A DNA stretch of 64,000 bases from Bacillus safensis FO-36b (GCF_000691165.1 NZ_ASJD01000003.1:124001-188000); one strand, 5' to 3'; shown: positions 35,821 through 45,346, counted from the stretch's first letter. Notes: generated by a model not told the origin, from the sequence alone. Program-made: numbers and translations.

Positions 35821-36046
35821 TGTGTTATTGTTCGCCGGCCTTGCTGAGAAGGCCGGGAAACAACAAATCATCATTCAAAAAGAACAAACAACGGTTGATG
35901 AGATTAAAATAGAATTACAGGAGGTATATGGTGTTGATGCTGCACAAAATGTAATGGTTGCAGTCAACGAAATATATACGAGGGAAAATGCTGAAGTGCG
36001 TAGCGGGGACACTGTTGCACTCATTCCTCCTGTAAGTGGTGGATAA
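35813..36046 (+). CDS. moaD: Molybdopterin synthase sulfur carrier MoaD
   Basis: Ubiquitin-like sulfur carrier of 77 aa ending in the functional Gly-Gly (PPVSGG), which MoeB adenylates. ATG at 35813 follows AAGAAGGTG and overlaps the end of moaE by 8 nt; the frame is open further upstream inside moaE. Last gene of the operon; a terminator follows at 36062. Confidence 0.92.
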   Translation: MINVLLFAGLAEKAGKQQIIIQKEQTTVDEIKIELQEVYGVDAAQNVMVAVNEIYTRENAEVRSGDTVALIPPVSGG

Positions 36047-36061
36047 TAGATATTAGAGGAT

Positions 36062-36095
36062 TTGGTTATGGCCGCCCGGCTGTAACCAATTTTTT
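36062..36095 (+). terminator. Terminator of the mob/moa operon
   Basis: TTGGTTA pairs with TAACCAA around a GC-rich loop, followed by T6; it also borders the stop of the convergent rok-like gene. Confidence 0.8.
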
Positions 36096-36471
36096 ATGTG
36101 TGAAAAGTTTGTAGAGGTACTTGGGTATGATCTTCGTAAATAAAACATCCCCTTCTTGCTTTAGAAATGTGAGGATCGAGCTGCTGAATGAGATCATACA
36201 ATTCGCTGATTCGTCTCACATTGAAATCTGTTTGGGCTTGAAGCTGTTCCTTTAATTCTTTTGTGCTCACAATGCTTCCCTTTTTCTCTTTGATAATATC
36301 TACACATCTTGCAGCGTAGTATATTTTGTCGTTAGAAGGTCTGCTTTCTTTCATATCAAGTAATTTGAGCTCATGATAAATCGATTCTCTTTCCTTTCGA
36401 AAGTATTGCCATGCTTCTTGTTCCTTTTCATACAGTAAAATCAATTGCATTTTCAATTTTTCTCTTAACAT
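36094..36471 (-). CDS. Rok-family paralog, short-linker type
   Basis: A 125-aa protein that I align with Rok along both ends. Residues 1-40 match the Rok coiled coil (shared REKL, RKERESIY, LKLLD pattern against REAL, QIERDAIY, LRELD), and residues 50-115 match the winged helix (STKELKEQL against SSELQKEI; DLIQQLDPHISK against SLIKMYPEVKK; RRGCFIYE against YRGQYILE). The long linker with the RRRRG patch is missing. Residues corresponding to the Rok Asn and Thr in NMT are Arg and Ser. ATG at 36471 follows GGAGTC. It occupies the place of yknUV, between moaD and yknW. A role in AT-rich DNA binding is inferred; target unknown. Confidence 0.78.
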   Translation of the reverse strand: MLREKLKMQLILLYEKEQEAWQYFRKERESIYHELKLLDMKESRPSNDKIYYAARCVDIIKEKKGSIVSTKELKEQLQAQTDFNVRRISELYDLIQQLDPHISKARRGCFIYEDHTQVPLQTFHT

Positions 36472-36985
36472 TCACTTGACTCCATTTCCACTATCATTTA
36501 ACCTACCTCTATTTTACATTATATGAAAAAATAACTTTTGATCAAGTAAAATCCCTTTATTTTTAATTTTTTAATATGAAAGTATTGATACTAAAGACTT
36601 ATTTGTTCTGTAAAAGAAACCAATCATAGTCCTATAAAGCCGGGATTTGTCCAAATTACTAGGATTATTTTAACAAAAAATTGTTGTGTCTATCTAAGAC
36701 CATGCGAATCCAAAAGAAAAGGATATTTATTCCGAAAGACATATTGTTTACTTAATAAAATGTTTTTAAGTCAGTAAAAGCACGATTCTTGATATGAATA
36801 TGGTCGGATCATGGGGTCATTTGAAGGGTTTCATTCGTGAAAATAGAATAATAGATAAAATTTTTTCTCAACGAAAATAAGAAAATCAAATGATCGATCA
36901 TTTATTGGCAATCTTTTGATAAAATAGAAAGAAAAAGAGCGTCATTGTGCGTTTGCATATTTGCTTGACATAGAGAGGATGACAT
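36472..36985. promoter_or_regulatory. AT-rich divergent region between the rok-like gene and yknW
   Basis: 514 nt without a gene. It is A+T rich with several A/T tracts, and a more GC segment (CCTATAAAGCCGGGATTTGTCC) near 36632-36653. I cannot define a promoter with confidence; a TGAAAC..CGTA sigma-W site as known for B. subtilis yknW was not found at consensus quality. Composition resembles the rok upstream region and could be a binding target of either Rok protein. Confidence 0.5.
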
Positions 36986-37615
36986 TTGGTGAAAAAAAAC
37001 ATGCAAAAACCTACGATCATTGGAGTGAGCACAAGACCATCAGAGCACCTGAAAAGAGTATGGGAAAATCCAGTTGTTTGGTGGCCTTTATCTTGTGTGC
37101 TTATTTTAACAGTTGTTGTGACTTATTTGTCTGAGCTCGTAAATAAGGGAATGTGGGCAGATTTAAGTTTGCCGGTACCTGTTGTTTATGTGGTGACGCT
37201 CATTGGTCTGGTATTTGGGATTGTCATCAATGCTGCTATATATAAGTTCATCGTATTTTTAGCGAAAGGTGATGCATCATTTCGGCAGCTGTTTTCAGCG
37301 GTTCTGTTCATTACACCCGTTACGATCATTGGGACGATTATTTCTCATTTGGCAGTAATCCTTTTTCATGTTCCAAAAGATGTCACGGTTACTTCGTTAA
37401 ACGCACTCATTCGAATTTCTGGTCCATGGCATGCGGTGTTAGCCAATATCGATCTATTTGTGATCTGGAATCTTGTTTTAACAGGCTTTTTATTCATCCA
37501 AGTTGGGCGTATATCACCGAGAATTTCTTGGGTGATTATAGGCGTCTTTTATATCTTATCGTTAATTTTTCAATATGTAGGAACAGCAATTAACATATCA
37601 GTAAGCTGGGGGTAG
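36986..37615 (+). CDS. yknW: YknW, membrane partner of the YknXYZ exporter (Yip1 family)
   Basis: In B. subtilis YknWXYZ protects cells from the killing factor SdpC. The 209-aa product is an integral membrane protein with five predicted helices (about 33-48, 58-85, 98-125, 145-170, 178-200) of the Yip1-like fold. It starts at TTG 36986 or GTG 36989 behind AGAGAGGA. First gene of yknWXYZ; yknX starts 10 nt after its stop. Confidence 0.86.
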   Translation: MVKKNMQKPTIIGVSTRPSEHLKRVWENPVVWWPLSCVLILTVVVTYLSELVNKGMWADLSLPVPVVYVVTLIGLVFGIVINAAIYKFIVFLAKGDASFRQLFSAVLFITPVTIIGTIISHLAVILFHVPKDVTVTSLNALIRISGPWHAVLANIDLFVIWNLVLTGFLFIQVGRISPRISWVIIGVFYILSLIFQYVGTAINISVSWG

Positions 37616-37624
37616 AATGTTTTT

Positions 37625-38731
37625 ATGAGAAAGAAAATCATCATCGGATCTATTTTAATTATTGTGATTGGACTATTTATTGGATTTAATATTGCGAAAA
37701 ACCAAGCAAAGCCTGTTTCTACAGCAGCGATTAAAACAGTCAAACTCACGCCGAAAGAAATCACATCTACGGTGATGACACCCGGGACACTTTCATTCTC
37801 TGAAGAGCAGTTCATCTATGAAGAAGAGGAAAAGGGGAAATTGAAGGGAATTGCTGTGAAAGAAGGGGAAAAGGTAAAGGCTGGAACGCCGCTTCTTACA
37901 TATGAAAACAAGGAACTGGAGCTTGAGGAGCAGCAGCAAGCATTAGCCGCTGAGTCAAGTACATTAAAATTGGAACAATTGCAAAATAGGCTGAGTGAAT
38001 TAGATGAGAAAAAAGCAGGCGGTTCTGACGCTAATGCCAAAAGCGAGCGAGATCAGCTTCAATTAGAACTGAAAGCGGCTGAATTAGAACAAAAGCAAGC
38101 AAAGATCAGCCAAGAAAAAGTAAAGGCGCAAATAGAAGATTTAACCGTACATAGTAAAATTGATGGAACAGTGATTTCCATTGAGCAAGAGGCCGGAGCA
38201 GGGGGGCCGGAAGATAGGCAGCCGATCATCCATATTGGTAATGAGAAAAAAATGATCGTGCGGGGTTTGATCTCAGAGTATGATGCCATCAAAATCAAAA
38301 AGAAACAAAAAGTGAAGGTAACGTCTGATGTCATTCGCGGGAAGAGCTGGCAAGGAGTCGTGAAAAAAGTAGGTGCTGTTCCTGTCCAGACTGCGGCCGA
38401 AACAACTTCGAGCGATCAAACGGTTCAATATCCTGTTGAAGTTGAAATAAAGGGGAAGAAACCTGAGGCGAAGCCTGGTTTTAAAATGATCATGGAAATT
38501 GAAACAGATAAGCGCCAGGCGCAAACAATTCCTGAAACAGCAGTAAAAAAAGAGACTGATGGACAATACGTTTATGTTGTTCGAGAAAATGTACTGAAAA
38601 AAGTAAAAGTGGTCATAGGGGAAACGTCAGGTCATGATCTTGAAGTGACAAAAGGTGTCAAGGCAGAGGACCAAATCATTGCTCATCCAACAGATGACAT
38701 GTATGACGGAATGGAAGTGAATGCTGAATGA
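37625..38731 (+). CDS. yknX: Membrane fusion protein YknX
   Basis: RND/MacA-type adaptor of the YknYZ ABC exporter. The 368-aa product has an N-terminal membrane anchor (about 5-25), a biotinyl-lipoyl-like half (GIAVKEGEKVKAGTPLLTYE), a coiled-coil hairpin (about 95-175; many Gln, Glu and Lys), the second lipoyl half and a beta-barrel C-terminal part. ATG at 37625 has only a weak binding site (GGGGG at 37609-37613). Its ATGA stop/start overlaps yknY. Confidence 0.88.
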   Translation: MRKKIIIGSILIIVIGLFIGFNIAKNQAKPVSTAAIKTVKLTPKEITSTVMTPGTLSFSEEQFIYEEEEKGKLKGIAVKEGEKVKAGTPLLTYENKELELEEQQQALAAESSTLKLEQLQNRLSELDEKKAGGSDANAKSERDQLQLELKAAELEQKQAKISQEKVKAQIEDLTVHSKIDGTVISIEQEAGAGGPEDRQPIIHIGNEKKMIVRGLISEYDAIKIKKKQKVKVTSDVIRGKSWQGVVKKVGAVPVQTAAETTSSDQTVQYPVEVEIKGKKPEAKPGFKMIMEIETDKRQAQTIPETAVKKETDGQYVYVVRENVLKKVKVVIGETSGHDLEVTKGVKAEDQIIAHPTDDMYDGMEVNAE

Positions 38732-39429
38732 TTCAGCTTTCCAACGTAACAAAAAGCTATGAGGTCGCACACGAAACATTTGATGTATTAAGTGACATGA
38801 ATCTTGTCATTGAAAAAGGTGAGTATATGTCCATTATGGGCCCGTCAGGCTCTGGAAAGTCAACATTAATGAATATTATTGGCTGTTTAGACCGTCCGAC
38901 GACGGGACAATATCATTTTCAAGGTACAGAGCTGTCAGCAGCAAAGGATCAAGAGCTCGCGGTTATTCGAAATCAATCCATTGGATTTGTTTTTCAGCAA
39001 TTTCACCTCCTGCCAAGGTTAAATGCGAGACGCAATGTTGAACTTCCGATGATTTACGCTGGGATCAGCCAAAAGGAAAGAAAAGAACGTGCGGAATTGG
39101 CACTTGAAAAGGTTGGTTTGGCAGATCGAATGAAACATATGCCAAGTGAGTTGTCAGGAGGACAAAAGCAAAGGGTGGCAATTGCACGAGCGATTGTCAA
39201 TAAGCCTCAGCTTATTTTGGCAGACGAACCGACTGGTGCTCTCGACTCAAAAACAAGCATGTCAATTATGGAACAGTTTACACAGCTGAATGAGGAAGGG
39301 ACAACGATTGTGCTTGTCACCCATGAAGAAGAAATAGCTGCTTATACAAACCGTACGGTCGTTGTGAGAGATGGACGGCTTGTTGAAGATAGATGGATGC
39401 AAGGGGACGCTATGAATGAAACTCTTTGA
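38728..39429 (+). CDS. yknY: ABC transporter ATP-binding protein YknY
   Basis: MacB/LolD-type ATPase of 233 aa. Walker A GPSGSGKST (about 37-45), Q-loop VFQQFHLLPRLN, signature LSGGQKQR, Walker B LILADEPTGALD and H-loop VTHE are all intact. The start overlaps yknX by 4 nt and the end overlaps yknZ by 14 nt, so the three subunits are made together. Confidence 0.92.
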   Translation: MIQLSNVTKSYEVAHETFDVLSDMNLVIEKGEYMSIMGPSGSGKSTLMNIIGCLDRPTTGQYHFQGTELSAAKDQELAVIRNQSIGFVFQQFHLLPRLNARRNVELPMIYAGISQKERKERAELALEKVGLADRMKHMPSELSGGQKQRVAIARAIVNKPQLILADEPTGALDSKTSMSIMEQFTQLNEEGTTIVLVTHEEEIAAYTNRTVVVRDGRLVEDRWMQGDAMNETL

Positions 39430-40609
39430 AAATATCAAAATAGCGCTGAATTCGGTTTTAGCTCATAAATTACGTTCTATTTTAACGATGCTTGGGATTA
39501 TTATTGGTGTTGGATCAGTCATTGCAGTCGTGGCGATCGGTCAAGGCGGTGAGCAAATGTTAAAAGGATCGATTTCAGGTCCAAACAATACCATTGATAT
39601 GACATATACGCCTTCTGACGAAGAGTTAAATGCAAATCCAAATGCTTTATTCGAAGCCTCATTTACTGAGGAAGACATAAAAAGCATTAGGACAATCAAT
39701 GGGGTGAAGCAGGTCGCTTCCTCGACTGCACAAGGAATGCAGCTGAGATTTCAAGATACGACAGTTGATGCGACAGTTAACGGCATAAATGAGGGGTATA
39801 CGGATGTACATTCATTACAAATCGCAGAAGGAAAGAATTTAAGAGATATTGACTTTAGAAGCGGCAGAAGAGCTGCCCTCATCTCGGATGGCTTACAAAA
39901 AGAACTATTCAATGGACAAAAGGCATTAGGTGAACTGATTTGGATGAACGGACAGCCAGTTGAAGTCATCGGTGTGTTAGCAAAACAGAAAGGGATGTTT
40001 TCATTTGATATGAATGAATTATATGTCCCATTTGCGATGCTCACCTCCACATTTGGTATGAATGAATATGATAAGTTGTCTATTCAAGTCGCACATGCGG
40101 ATCAAATGAAGGAAGTAGGAAAGAGCGCGGCTGCCATATTAAATGAAAATCATCATACAGAAGATGCTTACGAAATGATCAATATGGAAGAAATCGCAGA
40201 AGGGATCGGTCAAATAACGTCCGTTATGACAACGATCATTGGCTCAATAGCCGGAATCTCTTTACTTGTCGGCGGCATCGGTGTGATGAATATTATGCTC
40301 GTTTCTGTGACAGAGAGGACAAGAGAAATCGGTATTCGAAAGGCGATGGGCGCAACAAGGGCGCAAATTCTCGTTCAGTTTTTAATTGAGTCTGTCGTTT
40401 TAACACTCATCGGCGGGCTGATGGGAATTGCACTTGGTTTAGGCGGTGCTTCGCTAGTTTCACTATTTGCCGGCTGGCCGTCTCTCGTATCTTGGCAAGT
40501 GGTTTGTGGAGGCGTACTGTTTAGTATGCTCATTGGTATTGTTTTTGGGTTAATTCCTGCGAATAAAGCAGCGAGACTAGACCCTATTGAATCGCTCAGG
40601 TATGAATAA
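39416..40609 (+). CDS. yknZ: ABC transporter permease YknZ (MacB type)
   Basis: FtsX/MacB-like permease of 397 aa: one N-terminal membrane helix (about 18-42), a large extracellular MacB_PCD domain (about 45-270), then three C-terminal helices (about 275-300, 325-350, 360-385). The cytosolic loop TREIGIRKAMGA, which contacts the ATPase, is present. ATG at 39416 sits inside yknY behind AGGGGA. Ends the operon; strong terminator follows. Confidence 0.9.
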   Translation: MKLFENIKIALNSVLAHKLRSILTMLGIIIGVGSVIAVVAIGQGGEQMLKGSISGPNNTIDMTYTPSDEELNANPNALFEASFTEEDIKSIRTINGVKQVASSTAQGMQLRFQDTTVDATVNGINEGYTDVHSLQIAEGKNLRDIDFRSGRRAALISDGLQKELFNGQKALGELIWMNGQPVEVIGVLAKQKGMFSFDMNELYVPFAMLTSTFGMNEYDKLSIQVAHADQMKEVGKSAAAILNENHHTEDAYEMINMEEIAEGIGQITSVMTTIIGSIAGISLLVGGIGVMNIMLVSVTERTREIGIRKAMGATRAQILVQFLIESVVLTLIGGLMGIALGLGGASLVSLFAGWPSLVSWQVVCGGVLFSMLIGIVFGLIPANKAARLDPIESLRYE

Positions 40610-40662
40610 TTCGGAGAAGAAAAAAGCATACAAACGGTTTACATTCGCCTTCATTACCCATC

Positions 40663-40698
40663 AAAAGCTTTTATGCAAATCGCATAAAAGCTTTTTTT
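40663..40698 (+). terminator. yknWXYZ terminator
   Basis: AAAAGCTTTTATGC pairs with GCATAAAAGCTTTT, a 14-bp perfect stem, followed by more T. Confidence 0.9.
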
Positions 40699-40854
40699 AG
40701 TTCCATTGAATGAAATAAAAAATGATAGAAATGCTAATATCATGACTTTCATCTTAATGTCACATATTTTTCAGTTTACAAATGGTACATATAAAGGTAA
40801 GATGACCATGGTGAAAGATTTTGATAGTTATTGAATGTATTTGATTGTTTTGTA

Positions 40855-40883
40855 TTGATAATGTTGAAAAAAGCGATTACAAT
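40855..40883 (+). promoter_or_regulatory. Sigma-A promoter of fruRKA
   Basis: TTGATA (40855-40860), 17-nt spacer, TACAAT (40878-40883). It is 45 nt before the fruR start. Confidence 0.8.
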
Positions 40884-40899
40884 AAAGGTGCGCGCAAAA

Positions 40900-40913
40900 T
40901 GAATACGTTTTCA
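40900..40913 (+). promoter_or_regulatory. cre site (CcpA operator) in the fruR leader
   Basis: TGAATACGTTTTCA fits the cre consensus TGWNANCGNTNWCA at all but one base and is nearly palindromic. It lies about 10-20 nt after the expected transcription start, where CcpA would act as a roadblock under glucose. Confidence 0.85.
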
Positions 40914-40927
40914 AAAGGGGTGTTCTC

Positions 40928-41683
40928 ATGTTAACACCGGAAAGACATCAACTCATTATCGACAGCTTAGAAGAAAATGATGTCATTAAAATACAGGACT
41001 TAACGATGATGACGGATGCGTCTGAATCTACAATTAGAAGAGATTTATCAGCCCTTGAAGAAAAAGGATTTCTGAAAAGGGTTCATGGAGGAGCGGCCAA
41101 GGTTTCGAGTATTCGCCTTGAACCAGATGTATTTGAGAAATCTGCCAAAAACCTTCAAGAAAAGTCATTGGTAGCAGAGGCAGCGGCATCTCTTTTAAAA
41201 CAGGGTGACTGTATTTATTTAGATGCAGGTACAACCACACAGCAAATGATTGAATATATCGATCCAGATCAAGATATTGTCGTGGTGACTAACGGTGTGA
41301 TGCACATTGAAGCACTTATGAGAAAAGGCATTACCTTTTACTTGACAGGCGGATCAGTGAAACATCGAACAGGAGCCATGGTGGGAGCCTCAGCTTTGAC
41401 AGCGATGGAAAATTATCGTTTTGACAAAAGCTTTGTTGGGACAAACGGCATTCATCCCGAGGCGGGTTTTACAACACCTGATCCAGAGGAAGCACTCATG
41501 AAAAAAAGAGCCATGAAACAGGCGAAAAAAACCTATATCTTATCAGATGCCTCGAAGTTTGGCGAAATATCGTTTTCAACCTTTGCTAGTTTACAGGAAG
41601 CCACCATTATCACAAACGACGCAAAAGAGGATTCATTCGATAATTACCATGAAAAAACGGTTATAAAGGTAGTGAAAACATGA
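40928..41683 (+). CDS. fruR: DeoR-type repressor of the fructose operon FruR
   Basis: Senses fructose-1-phosphate and represses fruRKA. The 251-aa product has an N-terminal DeoR helix-turn-helix (SESTIRRDLSALEEKGFLKRVHGGA, residues about 32-57, shown here as the family signature region) and a sugar-phosphate binding domain with DAGTTTQQM and TPDPEEALMKK. ATG at 40928 follows AAAAGGGGTG. The end overlaps fruK by 4 nt. Confidence 0.91.
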   Translation: MLTPERHQLIIDSLEENDVIKIQDLTMMTDASESTIRRDLSALEEKGFLKRVHGGAAKVSSIRLEPDVFEKSAKNLQEKSLVAEAAASLLKQGDCIYLDAGTTTQQMIEYIDPDQDIVVVTNGVMHIEALMRKGITFYLTGGSVKHRTGAMVGASALTAMENYRFDKSFVGTNGIHPEAGFTTPDPEEALMKKRAMKQAKKTYILSDASKFGEISFSTFASLQEATIITNDAKEDSFDNYHEKTVIKVVKT

Positions 41684-42591
41684 TTTATACAGTTACTTTA
41701 AACCCATCAGTTGATTACATTGTACACGTGGAGGATTTTGCAGTCGGCGGTTTAAATCGTTCAACCTATGATCAAAAATATCCAGGTGGTAAAGGAATTA
41801 ATGTCTCAAGGCTATTAAAACGTCACGGTGTTGAATCAAAAGCACTTGGATTCATTGGTGGATTTACAGGCAAATATATTCAAGATTTTTTACAGAACGA
41901 ACAATTACAAACAGCCTTTCACGAGGTGTCAGAAGATACAAGAATTAATGTGAAACTAAAAACAGGTGAAGAGACAGAAATCAACGGCCTCGGCCCATCA
42001 ATTACTGAAGCGCAATTTGAGTCATTTCTATCTCAATTTTCTTCATTAACTGAAGGAGATGTCGTGGTTTTAGCTGGCAGCATTCCTTCTTCATTACCTC
42101 ATAACACATATGAGCGTATTGCTGAAGTTTGCAAAGAGCAAGGTGTAAGAGTTGTTCTTGATATTTCTGGCGAAGCGTTAAAAAAAGCAGCTGACATGAA
42201 ACCATTCTTAATGAAGCCAAATCATCATGAACTGGGTGAAATGTTTGAGACGAGTATTTCATCAGCAGAAGAAGCAATTCCTTATGGGAAAAAGCTGTTA
42301 GAACAAGGTGCTGAACATGTCATCGTCTCCATGGCTGGAGATGGCGCCCTTTTATTCAGTAAAGAAGGAATCTATCAGTCCAATGTTCCAAAGGGAACGC
42401 TCGTTAATTCAGTTGGAGCAGGAGATTCAGTCGTTGCAGGGTTTTTAGCCGGCGTTTCAAAAGGCCTTTCAATTGAAGATTCATTTAAGCTTGGTGTTAC
42501 TTCAGGAAGCGCTACAGCCTTTTCTGAGGAGCTTGGCACAAAAGAGCTTGTTGACACACTATTACCACAAGTAAAAGTCACACGCATTTAA
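41680..42591 (+). CDS. fruK: 1-phosphofructokinase FruK
   Basis: PfkB-family kinase converting fructose-1-phosphate to fructose-1,6-bisphosphate. The 303-aa product has GGKGINVSRLLK (residues about 37-48) and the anion-hole/catalytic motif NSVGAGDSVVAGF with the base Asp. ATG at 41680 overlaps the fruR stop (ATGA). Middle gene of fruRKA. Confidence 0.94.
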   Translation: MIYTVTLNPSVDYIVHVEDFAVGGLNRSTYDQKYPGGKGINVSRLLKRHGVESKALGFIGGFTGKYIQDFLQNEQLQTAFHEVSEDTRINVKLKTGEETEINGLGPSITEAQFESFLSQFSSLTEGDVVVLAGSIPSSLPHNTYERIAEVCKEQGVRVVLDISGEALKKAADMKPFLMKPNHHELGEMFETSISSAEEAIPYGKKLLEQGAEHVIVSMAGDGALLFSKEGIYQSNVPKGTLVNSVGAGDSVVAGFLAGVSKGLSIEDSFKLGVTSGSATAFSEELGTKELVDTLLPQVKVTRI

Positions 42592-42604
42592 AGGAGGAGT
42601 CATC

Positions 42605-44497
42605 ATGAAAATTACAGAACTACTCACGAAGCATACCATTAAGCTTCAATTAGACAGCCAGCAGAAAGAAGCAGTCATTGAAGAGCTGGTCACTGTTTTA
42701 GATACAGCAGGCAAGTTAAATGATAAAGAGGGCTACAAAGAAGCTGTGATCAATCGTGAAAAACAGAGCTCTACTGGTATTGGCGAAGGAATTGCCATCC
42801 CGCACGCTAAAACAGCAAGTGTAAAAGAGCCTGCCATTGCATTTGGCCGCTCAACTGCTGGTGTTGATTATGAATCACTAGACGCGCAGCCGAGTCATCT
42901 TGTCTTTATGATTGCCGCAACTGAAGGCGCAAACAACACGCACTTAGAGGCACTTTCTCGTTTATCCACACTTCTAATGCGTGAAGAAATCCGAAAGCAG
43001 CTCCTTGAAGCGGCGACTGAAGATGAAATCATTGAGATCATCAATACACATGATCAAGATGATGAAGAAGAAGAGGAAGTTCAAGAGGAGCCGGCAGCAG
43101 AAGGAAAACCCGCTAAAATTTTAGCAGTAACAGCTTGCCCAACAGGCATTGCCCATACATTTATGGCAGCAGATGCTTTGAAAGAAAAAGCAAAAGAAAT
43201 GGGCGTTGACATTAAAGTTGAAACAAATGGCTCTGGCGGTATTAAACATGCCCTTACAGCAAAAGAAATTGAAGAAGCACCAGCCATCATTGTGGCAGCG
43301 GACAAGCAAGTAGAAATGGAACGCTTTAAAGGCAAGCATGTCATTGAAGTCCCTGTAACAGCTGGTATTCGCCGTCCACAGGAATTAATTGAAAAAGCAA
43401 TCAATCAAGATGCGCCGATTTATAAAGGTTCAGGCGGCAGTTCTTCTAAAGAAGAAAATGAATCATCTGGCAAAGGAAGAAGCGGATTTTACAAGCACTT
43501 AATGAGTGGTGTAAGTAACATGCTTCCATTTGTTGTCGGAGGCGGTATCCTTGTTGCGATTTCATTCTTCTGGGGCATTAACTCAGCAGATCCTAAGGAC
43601 CCTTCATTTAATTCATTTGCAGCTGTCTTAAAAGGAATTGGCGGCGATAATGCGCTTGCCTTAATCGTTGCTGTATTAGCTGGGTTTATTGCCATGAGTA
43701 TTGCAGATCGTCCAGGTTTTGCGCCAGGTATGGTCGGTGGTTTTATGGCGTCAGCAGCAGGTGCAGGGTTCTTAGGCGGACTGATTGCTGGTTTCCTAGC
43801 AGGTTACATTGTTGTGCTGCTCAAAAAAGTATTCACATTCGTACCGCAGACACTCGACGGGATTAAACCGGTTCTGCTGTATCCATTGTTCGGTATTTTC
43901 TTCACAGGCATTATCATGCATTATATTGTCAACACACCAGTGAAAATGGTGATGGACGGATTAACACATTGGCTTGAATCATTAGGTACGGGAAACCTTG
44001 TCTTAATGGGTATTATTTTAGCTGGTATGATGGCAATTGATATGGGAGGCCCAATTAACAAAGCGGCTTACACATTTGGTCTTGCAATGATTGCTGCTGG
44101 CAACTATGCACCGCATGCTGCAATTATGGCAGGCGGAATGGTACCACCACTAGGTATTGCACTTGCAACAACGATCTTTAGAAATAAGTTCTCAAAACGT
44201 GACCGTGAAGCAGGGATTACATGTTACTTCATGGGAGCTGCCTTCATCACTGAAGGGGCGATCCCGTTTGCGGCAGCAGATCCTCTTCGTGTGATTCCTT
44301 CAGCTGTTATTGGTGCAGCAGTTGCTGGCGGATTAACGGAATTCTTTAGAGTGACGCTTCCTGCACCGCATGGCGGACTATTTGTTTTCTGGGTAACAAA
44401 TCATCCAGTTCTTTATATCATCAGCATCTTAATCGGTGCTGTTGTGACAGCGATTTTACTGGGTATTTTGAAAAAACCAGTCAGGCAAGAAGCGTAA
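42605..44497 (+). CDS. fruA: Fructose-specific PTS enzyme IIABC FruA
   Basis: Takes up fructose and makes fructose-1-phosphate. The 630-aa product is a fusion: IIA (about 1-150) with the phospho-histidine in IAIPHAKT, an acidic linker (DDEEEEEVQEEP), IIB (about 170-270) with the phospho-cysteine in TACPTGIAH, and a membrane IIC part (about 295-625) with about nine or ten helices. ATG at 42605 follows AAAGGAGGAG. Strong terminator downstream. Confidence 0.94.
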   Translation: MKITELLTKHTIKLQLDSQQKEAVIEELVTVLDTAGKLNDKEGYKEAVINREKQSSTGIGEGIAIPHAKTASVKEPAIAFGRSTAGVDYESLDAQPSHLVFMIAATEGANNTHLEALSRLSTLLMREEIRKQLLEAATEDEIIEIINTHDQDDEEEEEVQEEPAAEGKPAKILAVTACPTGIAHTFMAADALKEKAKEMGVDIKVETNGSGGIKHALTAKEIEEAPAIIVAADKQVEMERFKGKHVIEVPVTAGIRRPQELIEKAINQDAPIYKGSGGSSSKEENESSGKGRSGFYKHLMSGVSNMLPFVVGGGILVAISFFWGINSADPKDPSFNSFAAVLKGIGGDNALALIVAVLAGFIAMSIADRPGFAPGMVGGFMASAAGAGFLGGLIAGFLAGYIVVLLKKVFTFVPQTLDGIKPVLLYPLFGIFFTGIIMHYIVNTPVKMVMDGLTHWLESLGTGNLVLMGIILAGMMAIDMGGPINKAAYTFGLAMIAAGNYAPHAAIMAGGMVPPLGIALATTIFRNKFSKRDREAGITCYFMGAAFITEGAIPFAAADPLRVIPSAVIGAAVAGGLTEFFRVTLPAPHGGLFVFWVTNHPVLYIISILIGAVVTAILLGILKKPVRQEA

Positions 44498-44505
44498 TGC
44501 AGAAG

Positions 44506-44536
44506 AGAAGCATCGTGAAAAACGGTGCTTCTTTTT
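44506..44536 (+). terminator. fruRKA terminator
   Basis: AGAAGCATCG pairs with CGGTGCTTCT (one G-T pair), followed by T5. Confidence 0.85.
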
Positions 44537-44675
44537 GTTTAATCATCAGTGAATTAGGAAAAAATATCTAATTAGATGGTTGTCTTGTGAATTTTTAAAT
44601 GACATATGATAAAGTAAAGTTATTCAATTCACGTTTCAAGTCTTTTAGCAGAAAGTCTTAGGAGGAAGCAGTATT

Positions 44676-45281
44676 TTGAACGAAGAAAACAAACAAAACG
44701 AAAATGAAATTCAATCTGATGCGAAGCAAGCCAAAACAGAGAAGAAAAGTTCACTGTTTGAATGGATCAAAGCCATTTTAATCGCACTTGCACTCGTCTT
44801 GCTCATCCGTACGTTTATATTTGAACCGTATGTGGTGGAAGGAGAGTCAATGGAACCAACACTTCATGATGGGGAAAAGCTGTTTGTCAACAAAACCATT
44901 AACTATCTCGGTGGTGTAAAACGCGGTGACATCGTGATTATTAATGGAAAAGATGGTCAGAAGATTCATTATGTCAAACGATTGATCGGCCTTCCAGGTG
45001 ATACGATTGAAATGAAGGATGATACGCTTTACATTAATGGTAAAAAAGTAGATGAGCCTTATTTAAAAGAGAATAAGGCGCATGCGAAAGAGTATGAAGT
45101 GCATTTAACTGGAGATTTTGGCCCAGTGAAAGTACCGAAAAACGATTACTTTGTGATGGGGGACAACAGACTGAATTCCATGGACAGCAGAAATGGACTT
45201 GGCCTCATTGAAAAGGATCGGGTTGTCGGGACATCAGAATTTGTTTTCTTCCCATTTGGCGACATTCGACAGACAAAATAA
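44676..45281 (+). CDS. sipT: Type I signal peptidase SipT
   Basis: Membrane protease that cleaves secretory signal peptides; SipT and SipS are the main enzymes in B. subtilis. The 201-aa product has a charged N-terminus, one membrane helix (about 30-46), the catalytic Ser58 in GESMEPTL and Lys101 in HYVKRLIGLPGD, and the box E motif GDNRLNSMDSR. TTG start at 44676 behind TTAGGAGGAAG. Location after fruA matches sipT. Confidence 0.93.
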   Translation: MNEENKQNENEIQSDAKQAKTEKKSSLFEWIKAILIALALVLLIRTFIFEPYVVEGESMEPTLHDGEKLFVNKTINYLGGVKRGDIVIINGKDGQKIHYVKRLIGLPGDTIEMKDDTLYINGKKVDEPYLKENKAHAKEYEVHLTGDFGPVKVPKNDYFVMGDNRLNSMDSRNGLGLIEKDRVVGTSEFVFFPFGDIRQTK

Positions 45282-45320
45282 AAGCACCTTCTCATGGGCA
45301 AGAGAAAGGTACTTGAACGA

Positions 45321-45346
45321 GCGACCCTTACAGAAGGGTCGTTTTT
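45321..45346. terminator. Terminator between sipT and ykoA
   Basis: CGACCCTT pairs with AAGGGTCG, followed by T5; between convergent genes. Confidence 0.8.

Noticed and set aside
36600..36985. Sigma-W promoter for yknW
   Set aside because: Expected from B. subtilis, but no TGAAAC..CGTA pair of acceptable quality was found.
40865..40882. Second possible cre site in the fruR promoter (GCGATTACA half)
   Set aside because: Only the right half fits the consensus; the left half is an A run.
43081..43404. 107-codon frame antisense to fruA
   Set aside because: Explained by codon use of the real gene on the other strand; no start signals.
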